Shown here: piece by piece, positions 1 through 11,679 of the stretch
How positions within the stretch are numbered: position 1 is the first letter of the stretch
Layout: every line of letters begins with the position of its first letter
Assembly (NCBI GenBank): GCA_022478985.1
Contig: JAKSZP010018543.1
Span: 62,001-126,000, forward strand
DNA length: 64,000 bases
DNA from: Massospora cicadina
Taxonomy: Eukaryota > Entomophthoromycota > Entomophthoromycetes > Entomophthorales > Entomophthoraceae
Reading direction: 5' to 3'
The notes under the pieces: generated by a model
Told to the model about the DNA's origin: nothing
The model's input: only the letters and a program-made list of their open reading frames with translations
Databases searched by the model: none
Program-made: the position numbers and the translations under genes

Positions 1-1112
1 CGCGGATCTCTTCGCATCTCCCGCACACGCTCTCACCTGGAGAAGATTTCATGGGTTACTTTTTCTAACCTACCAACGACTGTTGATCCTGAGTCTCTTA
101 AACTGGCACTCCATCGTGGTTTAATGGAGTTTGGGTCTGTTCTTTCAGTGGACTTTAGCGTCCCCTCTTACTATGCTCCCACTCAAAGAGCTCGCACTGC
201 TAGGGCGTCGTTCATCCCCTCCCCCACTGTATCCCGCAACATTGAGGTTATTCCTCGTGTGGCGGTAGTTGGGGCATTCCCTGAGATCTTCTTTGTCGAC
301 CCTGATCAGGCGCGCCTCCGGTGTTCATGGTGTAACGCCCTTGGACACTTGTATAGTCGCTGCACAGCTCGAAAACAAGCCCTCTTAGCCACCACCCAGG
401 GGCCTAAACCAGGCCAAAAACGATCCCACGTGGCTGCAGCAGCAATTCCACAACCCACACAATGGGTTCCCGTTCAAGACCTGTCCCCTGAGGCCTTACG
501 CCTAGCAGTTGAAACAGCTAACCCCACTATTGGTATGGGATACCTTCGCGCTCATGCCCCCTTCCAATGGGCACCTCCAATCTCCCAGAGTCAACTCCCT
601 CTCTCACCAAGCGCAAGGCATCTCCCACAGGGTGCCCCTCGTCAGCCACCCCCACTCAGGGCTCCGCGGCACCCCCACCAACCTCCACCAGCGATTTATC
701 GCATCAACCCTCAGCTCCCAATGGAGCTATGCCCACCAGCATGGACTGGCAACTCGCGGCCTGCGGTAGAAGTGCCACCTCAAAGAGTCCTACCCCAACC
801 CCACAGTCCAATTCGCGCGGATCCTTTGCAGTGTTGGAGGAAGTGAATATGGACTCAGACTCATCAAATGGGGACACCGCGGAGGTCACCATTGAGCACC
901 CTCAGGTCCTTCCCCTGCAACGGAGCGGGGGCAGCATCCTAGGCTGGCTTACTGGGTCCTCCGCCCCCCCACCCTCTCCTTCCCCTCAGAACCCTTGACG
1001 CTCCTCACGGATTGCAGCTAATAGTCAAGCTAAAGGACTCAAAACTAGCCGCCTCACAGCAGCAGGTTTAAGCGCTGGCAACCCCCCAGGACATGGAGGG
1101 GAACAGCTATGA
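1..1112 (+). pseudogene. Family A ORF1 (gag-like, CCHC knuckle), partial and frameshifted
   Basis: ORF1 of this class is an RNA-binding, gag-like protein that packages LINE RNA. The visible part contains a CX2CX4HX4C zinc knuckle (C-SW-C-NALG-H-LYSR-C) at 322-363, preceded by a segment with an LPT...L...GL motif seen in all ORF1 families here. It is followed by a long Pro/Ser/Thr-rich low-complexity tail. The knuckle frame is open to 846, but the natural C-terminus is read in the frame covering 567-998, so about one base was lost in the C-run near 570. A TGA at about 996-998 also differs from CGA in copy A2. The ORF1 stop TGA (1,110-1,112) overlaps the ORF2 start as ATGA. The N-terminus lies outside the window. 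Confidence 0.85.
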
Positions 1113-4100
1113 GTCCCCATGGCAGCACCCTGGCCCTGCAATCCATCAACGCAAATGGGTTGCGGGACTTTAAGCGGAGAGCCCGCCTCCTCCGAAACTT
1201 CAGGTCAGCACAAATTGACATCGCTGCTGTCCAGGAGCCCCATATCCTCCCCCACGAACAATCTTCATGGAATGAACAGTTTGGAGGCAACTCCTTCTGG
1301 ACAAACCATGCCGCCCTTATTGTTTTGAATCCCCGGGTTAAAACCCATTCTTTTTCACAATATCTAGGTGGCCGCCTCATACTGGCCAAACTCACCACTC
1401 CTGACTTCTCCTTCTTCGCTGCAAGCATCTACCTGCCTAATGCAGGTCAGGAGCAAAATAGGCTCTTGGAAGAGCTCCTCCAACTCAATCTCCCACGGAA
1501 TACAGTCCTCTTAGGAGATTTCAACACAACTATAAGTCGCGTCCGTGACTCTTACCCCCTGCAGCAAAGGAACGCCCTGGATCAAGTCGCCTCTAGGATT
1601 TCCTTCGCCTGAGTGGCTTTATAGATGCGCTTCCACCCTCCGCGTCTGGCCTAAGTTGCATGACTAGGATCCAGTATGATGGAGGAGCTTTCCAGTCAGC
1701 GTCACGCATAGATATGGCACTTATTGGCCCCCTGCTAATTGGCCGCGTCTCCTCTCCCATCTCTCTCGTGACAACCATCTGAGTGATCACAGGTCACTCA
1801 CCGTTGTCCTCACCACCACACTTAGACCGTCGCGTAGGTTCTGGCCTGGGGTTGCCCCAGCTCTTCTCAACAACCCCTTCACTAAGGAGAAGCTGTCTAT
1901 GACCATCCGGGAGACTCTAACCTCCCCCACCCCACCTGCTTGACCACAAGGCTAGATGGGCGGTGACCAAGGAGGGCATCACCCGCGTTGCTTACAACTA
2001 TGCCAAAGCCCAGATGACTGCAGCTCGCGCCAGAGTCAAAAGGGCGGAAGCCAGAATCAGACATCTAGAGCGAAACTGCCAGCCTTCGCCCTCTCCCAGA
2101 TGGTTGGAAGACTGGGAAGCGGCGCAGGAAGCACTCCGCTTGGAGCTCACACTGAAGGAAGAACGGGCAGCAAACTTTACAACATCTCGTTACTATGCTC
2201 AATGGGAACGCCCCACCCGCTTCTTCTTTCAGAAACAGAAAGCCCGGTCAACAGCGCAGGATATTACTGCACTGAAGATTGGCACTACAACCACTTCAGA
2301 TAAGGAGGAAATTACGCAGGAACTACACCGCTTCTACTCAGCCTCTTCCATGCCACCCAGGTGGACCCATCGGACATCCAAGACTTCCTGTGGCGGGGCT
2401 CCAGAGCCGCCCATTGACCCACGGGCTGATGAGGCTCTACTGGCGCCTATTTCCATCCAGGAGGTGATGGAAACCCTTCTGAAATCCCCACGGCTTAAAG
2501 CCCCAGGCCCAGACGGAATACCCTTTGAGGTGTACCTTCTGGAACCTGCAGTGATAGCCAGAACCCTCCGCGACCTCTTCGCTGCATTCTTGGTGAATGG
2601 CGAGGTCCTCCCCGACTCCAGAGGCTCAATCACGACCCTCATTCACAAGAAGTCAGACCGTGAGAACCTGGCGAACTGGCGCCCCATAGCGTTGATCAAC
2701 ACAGACCACAAGCTCTTCACGAAGCTTCTGGCCAACCGCATCACCAAATGGGTGTCACCTCGCCTCTCCCCATCCCAGTACGGTTTTATTCCGGGGAGGT
2801 CGTTATGGACAACTATAATGACCTTCACGTGACTTTGACTGCTAACTCTCGTAAGGTGAATGGCTTTGTGGCTCTTCTGGATATGGAGAAAGCATATGAT
2901 TGGGTAGCCTGGAAGTATATTGATGCTTCCCTGGCCCGCTTCCATCTCCCACCCGCAGCTAGGAGCTGGATATCAGCGCTCTATGACCAGCTCCACACCA
3001 GAGTCCTGGCGCCAATGGGTTTTACAGTGGCAGTACCAGTTGGACAAGATCTCCGGAAAGGGGACCCCTGAGCCCTATCCTTTTTAACATCACCCTTGAC
3101 CCCCTCTTGGCCTCCTTACAGGACAAGCTAACAGGATTCCTAGTCCCATGTAAAGCCCCTCACACGCACCATGGCATTTGCAGATGACACTGCCATTGCA
3201 TTTGGCTGCCCTGGGGATGTTGCCCTCGCTGCTGTGACCATTGAGAGGTACACCAAGGCGTCCAACGCCATGGTCAACACACTCCAAGACAACAGTTGTA
3301 CAGGTCGGCTCCCCCACCTTCCCCACCATTTGGTATTGAACCTGAGCGCGGTACCTTCCGTCACCTGGGCGTTCTCACCAACCAACAAGGAGTTGCGCTA
3401 AAATACAATGAGTACTTGCTCCTTGCAGCAGTTAACTCCAGGATTGCCAGCTGGAACCGGCGGCACATCACCCCCAGGGTCGAGCTCTGATGGCCAATGT
3501 GTTCCTTCTCTCCAAAGTCTGGTTCCTAGCGCACGTCTGCCCATTCACAGATGCCTTTTATACGCGGCTCAATGTACTCCTCCGCTGTTGGATCTGGGGC
3601 TCAAACCATCCACCAATGGCCCTCTCAACCATTTCCCGACCCTGCAATGAAGGGGGCCTAGGGCTACTGGACACGCGATCCCACGCCACCACAATCTTCC
3701 TGAAGTTCAAATGGCCGATTGTCTGCTGGGACGCGACCCCCATGCCCCAATGGGCGCCCGCCCTCCGCCAGTCAGTGTCAGCAGCTCTGGGTCTTCCTAG
3801 AGCATCTCTGACCTCATTAGGGGAGTGGCTCACAAACCACCCAGGCCATCGCCTAAAACCATCCTCATCCCCCTACTGGAACCAGGCTCTCCTTGCCCTG
3901 AAACGAGTAGGCGCGCGGATCCACCATGCCTTCCCATACAGAAGGGAAGGCCCTGGCCTCAGCCCATGCCGCCATGCAATTGTGCACAATGGACAAGTTG
4001 TCACAACTCGCCTCAACCCCCAAGATCGTCCTCCCATCCGCCCAAGACTCCTTGATCTCCTCCCTCCCTCCGTGAGATTTGACCTTAAGGAATTGTGGAA

Positions 4101-4638
4101 GGACGTCTATCACCCCATCCTGTCAGCAAAGGTGTCCAACACCTTATGGAGGGTGCTCCACTGTTCATACAGGACAGGGGACCGGACTGGTTCTACCTTC
4201 CAGCACCGAAGCTGCCCCCGCTGTGTGGAGCCTATTGACTCCCACCTCCATCGTTTTTTTACCTGTCCAGGTGTCGCCGCATTTTGGCCAAAGGCCCGCG
4301 CGCTCCTCCATGCTCAGCCCTGGTCTGGACACCCTGTGCAAGACCTCATGTTTGAGCAGACATTGCCTGGTTGCCACCGACCCCTCCGTGTCCTCGCCTA
4401 TGCCACAGCCATCTGGACCATCCATAACTCCTTCCTTCGTGCTGCCTTTGACCAGCAGGTGTGGACCCTTCCACACATGATCACCCACTTTCAGGTACAC
4501 TTTGAGATGGCCCTGAAGGTCTGCACTATGTCGCCAACCCTCCCCCGCTCAGTTGTCACTGCAGCACGGCTCTGGCGCGCAAACCCCCTCCCTTTCTCGA
4601 TGCCTCCTCCCTCCCCTTCCCTCGCCTCAGGCTCTTAG
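1109..4638 (+). pseudogene. Family A ORF2: APE endonuclease, reverse transcriptase, CCHC finger (frameshifted)
   Basis: ORF2 nicks target DNA and reverse-transcribes LINE RNA at the nick. The endonuclease starts at ATG 1,109 and shows the QEPH, GDFN and SDHR motifs of exonuclease-endonuclease-phosphatase enzymes. The RT has the KAPGPDGIPFE and NWRPIAL blocks, LLDMEKAYD and the catalytic FADD (about 3,178-3,190). The C-terminus has a C-PR-C...H-LH-RFFT-C finger near 4,210-4,275. Frame breaks are visible near 1,590 (shared with A2), in the SDHR region near 1,765 (a TC insertion), near 2,340, at about 2,808 (one G lost in LWDN), at 3,069 and near 3,285. An intact version would be about 1,180 residues. 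This copy cannot encode a working protein. Confidence 0.9.
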
Positions 4639-4709
4639 GAGCCCAGGCGTAATTCAATAAACATCGATGAATCCCCCCCTTGGGTTGGGACTATCTAGTA
4701 CTAAAAAAA

Positions 4710-5420
4710 GAGGTTCACGCAACTGTAGGTCATGGTGTGGTAAGGAAGACCCACCAATGGATAAGAGAAAGTTATTATTGAGATGGATAAATTGAGAATT
4801 TCCAGTATGTCATTAATAAATGCTTCACGTGTGCTAACCAGAAGCCTCCAAATCCAATATATCAACACCAGGTTGCAAGTACCATGACCCCATTCGCCAA
4901 AGTTAGTATTTTTATTATTGGCCCCTTGCCTACAGCAATGTATGACCATCACTATATCATCTTAGTGGTTGGCCACTTCAAGACTTGGTGGAGGCCATCT
5001 CTTTTGCCTTGCCACCTCAGGAAACTGCCTCCTTTTTACTAAAACAGTTCTTCACTCACCACCAGTAGTCTCAAGGTGCTGCTCTCTGATAATGGTCCCA
5101 ACATTGTCAAATAGTCTCCAATCTCAATTTTCTGAAGGGCATTAATCACTCGTTTATGGCACCATACTATCCTACTATCAATGGGGCTGTAGAATGGGAG
5201 AATGGCACGCAAGTTACCATCCTCCAAAAGATGGCTCATTCTGAATCTACAGATGGACTAAATATCTGCCAGTGGTTTTACTAGCGCCGTGTCAGTTACC
5301 ATTAAATTATTTAGATGTCACCTTTTTGGGCCCTTTATGAACAAGAACCAATTTTTATTCAAGCGTAAAGCCCATATTATTAACCTCTACGCCTGTAACT
5401 AACAATATTGCAATTCAAAG
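4710..5420 (+). pseudogene. Ty3/gypsy integrase relic (G0), sense strand
   Basis: No long ORF remains, but reading across frames gives the H2C2 zinc module of a gypsy integrase (an H...GHG.VRKT block just after 4,710, then an INKCFTCANQKP block near 4,810-4,850). Core-domain blocks follow: a II.PLPTAMYDHHYIILVV segment near 4,910-4,970, ALPPQETASFLLKQ near 5,010-5,045, LLSDNGPNIV near 5,080-5,105 and a GAVEWENGT-like block near 5,185-5,205. A YEQEP block near 5,340 closes the series. Many stops and shifts mark it as old. LINE A1 ends exactly at its left edge, so the upstream pol part lies beyond A1. It is a different copy from G1, which is on the opposite strand. Confidence 0.75.
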
Positions 5421-5527
5421 GCTAGCCAATGAACTATTTTGTATACAAGCGTTAGCTGCAAAGTCCATGAGAACTGTAAATAGATGAGAAGCTGAATGGA
5501 GCAATGCTTGGAAACCGATTTTTTCTG

Positions 5528-6039
5528 AGTTATAAGTTACAGTGTAAGGGTTTATGAACCGCCTTATGGTTTGCACCTGGGTTAAACCCACTAGGCAATA
5601 GATTGACGACATGAAGATCGCCAACCCTCAATAAAATAAAGTAAACTTTTATATATAGAAAGCAATTGCTTCTTCTACACCACTTTAAATATTATATATT
5701 TATATCAGTCGCCAACTTCTACTCCTAACTCTGGCCTTCCTCTTACTATCTGTTCACCTCTTATTTTAATGACCTCCTCTATTGTATTATTGTTCCGCTC
5801 ATATCTTTGTTGGTTTGGTCATTTTGACTCTTCAGCTTAGCTTTTATTTATTTGCCAAAACTCATTTGGTTTTGCCTCCTCATTAGAGGCTCTGGCAAAT
5901 ATACACGCAAAGTGATATCACCTCTTCACCTTATTTCGAGGCCCACAGATATAGATAAAATTTTATTCATTTTCAGCAATTTAGAAAATCCGCTTCAACT
6001 ATTTAGAAATTATTGCCCAGTCATATCGATACCTTGACA
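5528..6039 (-). repeat. 3' LTR of gypsy G1
   Basis: It starts (minus strand) with TGTCAAGG straight after a purine tract and ends near 5,528 with a degenerate ATAACT. The stretch 5,548-5,645 is closely similar to 13,285-13,385, the 5' LTR remnant, and to 46,916-46,965 in the G2 LTR. On the minus strand it carries TATATATAAAAG at about 5,647-5,657, a likely TATA box. About 512 bp. Confidence 0.8.
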
Positions 6040-6059
6040 TTACCCCCTTAACTGAACAA

Positions 6060-7318
6060 TAAATCTCCTATTGTTTATATGTCCAAAGGAACTTTGCCTG
6101 TACCCAATTAACAATATGACCACTTGCAGGGTCCTTGATTGTGTAGGCATCAACACCTGTTTTTTCTATTTTTTGAATGGTGCAATATAGATATTAGCTA
6201 GTTTATGCTTCTGCCTAAACCCGTTATGGTTATGGAATAAGACCAGCTCTCCTTCATTGAACTTCCCTAGTACACCACACCATACCTGGTTGGAAGCCTG
6301 GTTTTTGAACTTCTTAGCCAAGCTAGAGGAGTATGCTTCTGTTTGCAGCTTGTTAAGGTGTTTGTCAGGTTCATTAGATAGCGTTGCAGATCCACTCCGC
6401 CAGTAAATTCTACAAAGGCATAAAGAGTGCAGGTAGGGCTGGGTGATGTCTGTAGAGCAACTGGAAGGGACTCTTTCCCATTGCTGTACGGTAGCTAATA
6501 TTGTAGGAAAAGATGATGGTGGAAAGGAGGGTACTCCAATCAGAGGATCTATCCATTACCAACCTCCAGAGTATGCTCACAAGTGTTCCATTAACCCATT
6601 TAATTATTCTATTGGATTTGGGGTGAGATGGGATTATTAGAACCTCATGGATGGCCATCATTTCCCTTAGCTTGGGTAGAATGTGGGAGGTGATATTGGT
6701 TCCTTTATTGGTAAAGATGAACTGAGGGAAGCCATGTCACTGAATTATACATTCCATTTTGAACTTAGCCACAGTGACCGCCCCCAGATCTCATATTGAC
6801 TGTGCCTCAACCCACCTGGTAAATTGGTTGATCTCCATCAGAATATACTTGGACTGGTTTTCTCCTGTCAGCAAGGGCCCAACGAAATTCATAGATACTG
6901 TGTGCCAGGCAATCTGAGGTTTCACTAGCTGATAAGAGGACTTTTGGCAGAATGGCTTTTCCACTTGGCACGGTGGCAGCTGGAAATTTTCTTATGCTCA
7001 TAAAAATGCATGCTCTCCCAATAATAATGAGGTCACAACAATTCCAGTGGCTTTTATAATTTGCTATGTCCTACTGCTCAGTGCACACTCATATCATTAA
7101 TTGGTCAAGCTGAAATTCTTGGGAAGTTAACTGTAGTGTCCTCAAGCTGCTTGTACAACTCGCCGTTCTTCTGGAACATATTGGCCCTCATTCCATCTAA
7201 TTCCCCAATTACTTGAGGCAGTTCATCATCATATTTCCCGCAAAGCATTTTGTCATACATTATAACGCTAAGATCTGCTGTAATTGCAATTGTCAAAAGC
7301 CACAGTAGGCAGTCAGCA
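6060..7318 (-). pseudogene. G1 RNase H end and integrase (catalytic residues replaced)
   Basis: Read on the minus strand, the end of RNase H (KHQNADCL, about 7,300-7,318) is followed by a degraded H2C2 zinc module and then the integrase core. That core has MNFVGPLLTGENQSKYILM near 6,892-6,840, a FTRWVEA block, HGFPQFIFTN.GTN near 6,730-6,695, a PSHPKSNRIIKWVNGTL block and a TAMGKSPFQLLY block (ORF 6,410-6,661). The C-terminal VDAYTIKDPASGHIVN block at about 6,165-6,110 matches the same region in G2. Two of the D,D,E aspartates read as Asn (AAT at 6,887-6,889 and 6,707-6,709). Integrase inserts element cDNA into chromosomes, and this one is dead. Confidence 0.82.
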
Positions 7319-7333
7319 TTCTGATGTTTTGCT

Positions 7334-9263
7334 CTATAATTATTTGAGGCAAGCCAACCAGGGGACAGACATTACCAAAACTAAAAATATACTAAAAACG
7401 TAACTATTTGGTTCAAACAAAACGCCCTAATGAGCGGATTGAGTGAAACGCTTCACAAATCAATCAGCCAGGTGGGCACCAGAAACCGCTTATCTCTCCA
7501 TGGCGGAAGGGGGGGGGTTGGGGGCTCGTCTTTGGCAGCCTATTCAGCAGTAGCTTTTTCCTCCCAAAGTAGAGTGCATGTCACGGCCATCAGTAATGGC
7601 GTTGGGGCATCTGCAGTATGTGGTTTGATATCTATAATGATTGGAATTTCATGGAAATTGTCAGCTAGGTAAATGGCACTGAGATATTTGAGTAAAGCTT
7701 TTTCAGCTTTAATTTGGGCGTCTGGGAGTTGAACAAATGTGGCAATGTTGGTTTGAATTATTTTTGCTTTTGGATTCCGTGCTATAGTTGCCACGTTCTG
7801 GATAGCATCATTTGCATTTTTGTAGTACTTGTTCACCAATATTTTGCTTTTTGGAGTTAAGGTTGTGGGGATAACAGATGGTGAAATTCCTCCTTTGTGT
7901 ATTGCTACTGATTTAGTGACAGCTTTACACATGGGACAACAATCTGGTGTTGCAGCTGCTTTGATTGCAAGCTGATTATCACTGCAAAATAATAATTCAG
8001 CATTTGGCTGTGGGGTATAAAGTTGAGGGGGTATTTGGCGTCCCATTCTGCATTAATAAACCGCTCAATTTGCAGAGATGGTTCTTCAATGAACTTACCT
8101 GATTTGTCAATTTCAGTCAATAATTCCCATGGGTTTAGGTTAAATTGGATTGGGGAATCAGCATATGGTTGATGTTTGTTCAATTCATTTGCGGAAGCAT
8201 GGGATCAAACTGGGATCCAATCTGATGCTTGATTGGAGGAATTATTTATGGCATTGGGGTGAGGAGGAGGCTGATTGGTGGCTGAAGGTGCAGCTGCAGC
8301 AACAGGCTTTGAGGGTGGAGGAGGTAGGATTGTGCCCCATACCTGAAATTGTACAGGGTGAGCAGCAGATTGGATGTTGGTGGATGAGTCATCCAATCCG
8401 CCTGAAGTGGTTGAGAAGGGGCACTTGCATTTTGAGTGGTCTAACTCAAAACATGACAGACAGATTGTCCGCCCGCCCTCAACACGGGCCCAAAATGGAT
8501 GGTCAGGTGCTGAGGAAATAATGGTGCATGGCAAAATTGTCACTGCAATTTTATTAAATTCAGGGCTTATCATGGCATATGCCCAAGGCCCAGCTAGTCG
8601 TGTGGCCCCATTTGGGACCACAAATTGTAAGATGGGGTTGGAGCTATAGGCTGCCAAACCGTCCATCAGCTCCTGGTGGAGCACTTCAGGGGGGAGTTGG
8701 GTGGGCAGGCCAACAAACTGGACCACTAAAGTGGTGTCTGCTGGGAGCCAAGTTTGAGTTGTGGGGAGAGGGGTGCCCTGGAATACCAGGGGCACAGTTG
8801 CTGCAGTGGCAGCATCAGCTTTGCAGGTGAAGCCGAGGTCAAAATACCCCTTGTAGGGGCAGAAATCAACAAATCTGGTGGGTGTCATCACCACCTGTGC
8901 CATTTTGATAATGGCTTGGTCTTGGTATGGGAATAGTTTCCCATATTTGACCCTTAGGCTGTAGTACATGTTGCTCTGGGGGAGCACTAGGGGGTAGCGT
9001 GGTACCACTTGGGTATGAGCAAGGTGGGTGTCTAGGTCTTTGGGCGGAACAAATGAGCCCATAGGTTTGGAATGACTGTTTGAACCCGTCCTAGCGCATT
9101 TTCCTTCTGGACAGAAAATGGTGGGGGAGTTTCACCACTGCCCCACGCTGGAGCAGCCAGCAGAGAATCCAATGACATCAGAGTGAAACTACTACAGGCG
9201 AATTTGATTTGTTTTTAAATTTGTGTATTTTGGCTTAGAAAGTTACACCATGTGGAAAGAGAG
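7334..9263 (-). mobile_element. ORF1-only (gag-only) non-LTR element, family C, copy C1
   Basis: It is bounded by a perfect 15 bp target-site duplication, TTCTGATGTTTTGCT, at 7,319-7,333 and 9,264-9,278, inside the RNase H coding sequence of G1. The element reads on the minus strand. It starts CTCTCTTTCCAC, contains one gag-like ORF with a CCHC knuckle, and ends with a tail reading CCCCTGGTTGGCTTGCC then TCAAATAA. There is no endonuclease or RT in its 1,930 bp. Copies C2, C3 and C4 share both ends and the length. The tail resembles those of LINE family B and of SINEs D and F. Confidence 0.85.
7540..9178 (-). pseudogene. Family C gag-like ORF with CCHC knuckle (copy C1)
   Basis: The probable start is ATG at 9,178, giving MSLDSLLAAP, which is conserved in copy C2. 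A frame change follows near 9,100. Then comes a 285-codon open stretch (9,062-8,205) with a DLGF...AA.AAT block, a VQFVGLPTQLPPE block and the knuckle C-LS-C-FELD-H-SKCK-C at 8,419-8,466, followed by a Pro/Ala/Asn-rich segment. The reading frame continues past an in-frame TGA at 8,205 and further breaks near 8,040 to a conserved C-terminal domain (7,540-8,046) ending LLWEEKATAE. The role is inferred as RNA binding, as for LINE ORF1 proteins. I do not recognise the C-terminal domain. Confidence 0.75.
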
Positions 9264-9278
9264 TTCTGATGTTTTGCT

Positions 9279-11440
9279 TTAGGTTGGTGAAAGATTTAAA
9301 AAAGTAAGCTTGCAGTTTGAGGACCCATCATCCCAGGCGCCCTTCCAGTTCTCTGAGATTCTGCAGCCAGCATAACAAAGCGTGGTCCATTACTGACTTG
9401 AACTTCACTTTATGCAGGTACACACTGAACTGCTTATAGGCATAGATCACAGCTAAGCACTCTCACTCAGTCACAGTATAATTTCATTTGTGCAGTTCAG
9501 ACTCCAGCTGCAGTATGCAACAAGATGATCCTCCACTTCATCATCTTCCTGGGATGAAGCTGCTCTGACAGCGGAAAGCAAAAAGCGTCTGTTTGAACAA
9601 TAAACTCTTTTTTTAAAAATTGGGTACCTTAGCACCAGTGCACTGATTATTGCTGTCTGTAGCATATTTAAGGCACATTGTTGACGTTCCATCCATTTAA
9701 ATGCGGCGTCCTTTTTCAGCAGCTTAAAAAGTGGACCCCAACACAGCTGAAGTTGGAGATAAAGCACTGGTAGTAACCAATCATCCCCAAAAATACATGT
9801 ACATTGCTTTTGATACTTGGCGGGGTTATTTTATGGATAGCATTCACCTTAGCTGGCTGCAGTTTAAGCCCCTTTGTGTCAACCAAAAACCTAAGATATT
9901 ACAGTTGGTCCTTAAAAAAGTAGCATTTGAGAAAATTATTTTTGATGTTGGCCTCAGCAGCTGCAGGAATACCTCTTCAAGATGGTTAAGGTGCCAGAAA
10001 AAGTCCGCAAAAAGATGTTAATATTGTCAAGGTACATGAGATGCATGACAGCCTAAGATCAGCCAGGATATTGCCCATGGCCCACCGATATGTAGCCAGG
10101 GCTTTGCACAACCTTGGGGCATAAGCGTTGGTTAAAAGAGACCCTTGGCATAATTATGGCGCATTTCTCCTGTTCTTCCATGGGCAACTCAATTTGCCAG
10201 TAACCCAATATCAGATCCATTTCAGAAAAATAACGAGCACCATCTTACTGATCCAGAGATTGTCAATTCGTGGCAGAGGATAGAGTCCTTTTTGGTTATA
10301 TTGTTGAGCTTTTGGTAGTCAATTACTACTTGGTTGGTGCCGCCCTTATTTTTTACAATTAATACTAGCAAAACCCATGGGCTCTTCAACAGATCCAGCA
10401 TACCTTGTTCTATTAGCTTCCTTATTTCCTCAGTAACTACTTCTTCCACTACCTTTGAATGGCGGATTGGCTGAGATCTAATGGGAGGGGGTCCCAAGTT
10501 TCCAGCTGATGAATAACATCATGAATGCACCCCAGAACATGATCATTGACAGCAAAAATCTCATGATATATTTCAAATAAAGTTATCACACGATTTTTCT
10601 GATCTTCCAAAAGTCCTGTTAAATTTTCATATTTTGCACCACCATTATGTTAGATAAGGGTTTGACGTGGAGACCAAATTTGTCCAGCGATCCAAATTTA
10701 TGAAAGCAGAGAACCTCCTCAATGGGGTTCAAAAGTAGGTATGCCACTACTTTGTGTCAGAGGAACTGCAATGGTTTTTCTGTAAATTTTCTATCAAAAC
10801 CTTGATCTTCTTGTGTCCAAGCAGGATGATGCCTGGAGCTGCATGGGTCTCTAACCATGACTGCTGGTAAGTCCCAATAACCTCCCTATAAAGTCCTTCA
10901 GGTATTTCAACCTCTAGCTCTGTAATTATTATAACTTGATGACCAATGGGGGTTGTTATGGGTATGGCAGCTCGGAGGGGCAACCCTTGATACTTGTATA
11001 TCTGCTGGGGAGAGCTTGGGTTTTACTTTTTAATCAATGATAATGAACAGGAATTACACCGTCACATTATGTGAGATTGAACTGCCCCATATGGACAGGA
11101 TCCTTCAGCACTCTTCCACTGGTAAAATAGAATTGGATCTGCTATCCCAGAATCTTGAGGGTCTCCTTTGACATATCAACTACTGCATTAAAGTGACGCA
11201 TAAAAGCTGTTCCTATCAGCATGTCATGATTATTATTTAGTAGCAAAATTGCTGAAGTTACAACAACAATTTGACACAAACCATAAGGATAATGCTTTGT
11301 ACGCTCCCTATAAAACTGTGCTTTTGATCCAGCAGTCCCATACAAAATTAGATGCTCTAAGCAAGATTAAACGCCAACTTAGATACCAAATTAATTAGAG
11401 CTATTTGAATAATGCACTGGTATCTACAATGGCGCAGATT
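9279..11440 (-). pseudogene. G1 pol: protease, reverse transcriptase, RNase H (degenerate)
   Basis: Minus strand. The protease has IVDTSAL at 11,413-11,424, where DTGA or DSGA is usual, and HDMLIGTAFMRHFNAVVDM near 11,240-11,180. After a linker (ORF 10,747-10,983), the RT N-terminus reads KLIEQGMLDLLKSPWV, then LIVKNKGGT and VIDYQKLNNIT (ORF 10,222-10,497). The palm continues with frame breaks to YLDNI at 10,023-10,034, where YLDD is expected. RNase H begins KKDAAFKW near 9,710 and runs through a block with CLAVIYAYKQF and a DHALLCWL-like block near 9,380 before C1 interrupts it at 9,278. The enzyme set copies gypsy RNA into DNA, and none of it is functional here. Confidence 0.82.
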
Positions 11441-11679
11441 TGGGTCTTCACTAAAAAATGTTGCAATACATATACTTGAAATAAGTAGAGTTTTGACTGT
11501 TCACCACATGATGTTCAAAGAGTCTCTCTTTTTTAAGGAAATTCTAATCCCCATTCCAACTTTGGGATTTTCTTTTACAATAATTTCTATTGAAATGCGA
11601 TGGGTACTCCTTTCAAGGTAGGAGCAGCTGAGGAGGGGCTGGGCTCATCAAAAAATTTGAAAAAAATCTGACAGACATA

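Larger units (their letters stand above)
1..4709 (+). mobile_element. LINE (non-LTR retrotransposon) family A, copy A1, 5' end outside window
   Basis: The copy enters the window inside ORF1, at the point matching about 36,197 of copy A2, and runs through ORF2 to a short A-rich tail at 4,703-4,709. The order is a CCHC-knuckle ORF1, an ORF2 with AP-type endonuclease, reverse transcriptase and C-terminal CCHC-type finger, then a short 3' UTR ending in CTAGTACTAAAAAAAG. It is nearly identical to A2 by eye but carries several extra small indels. The sequence directly after the tail encodes the zinc-binding start of a gypsy integrase, so this LINE landed in an older gypsy element. The TSD cannot be tested because the 5' junction is off-window. 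Confidence 0.93.

Noticed and set aside
3490..4638. 382-codon ORF as a separate gene.
   Set aside because: It is the C-terminal part of LINE A1 ORF2 after a frameshift, with the same CCHC finger as A2.
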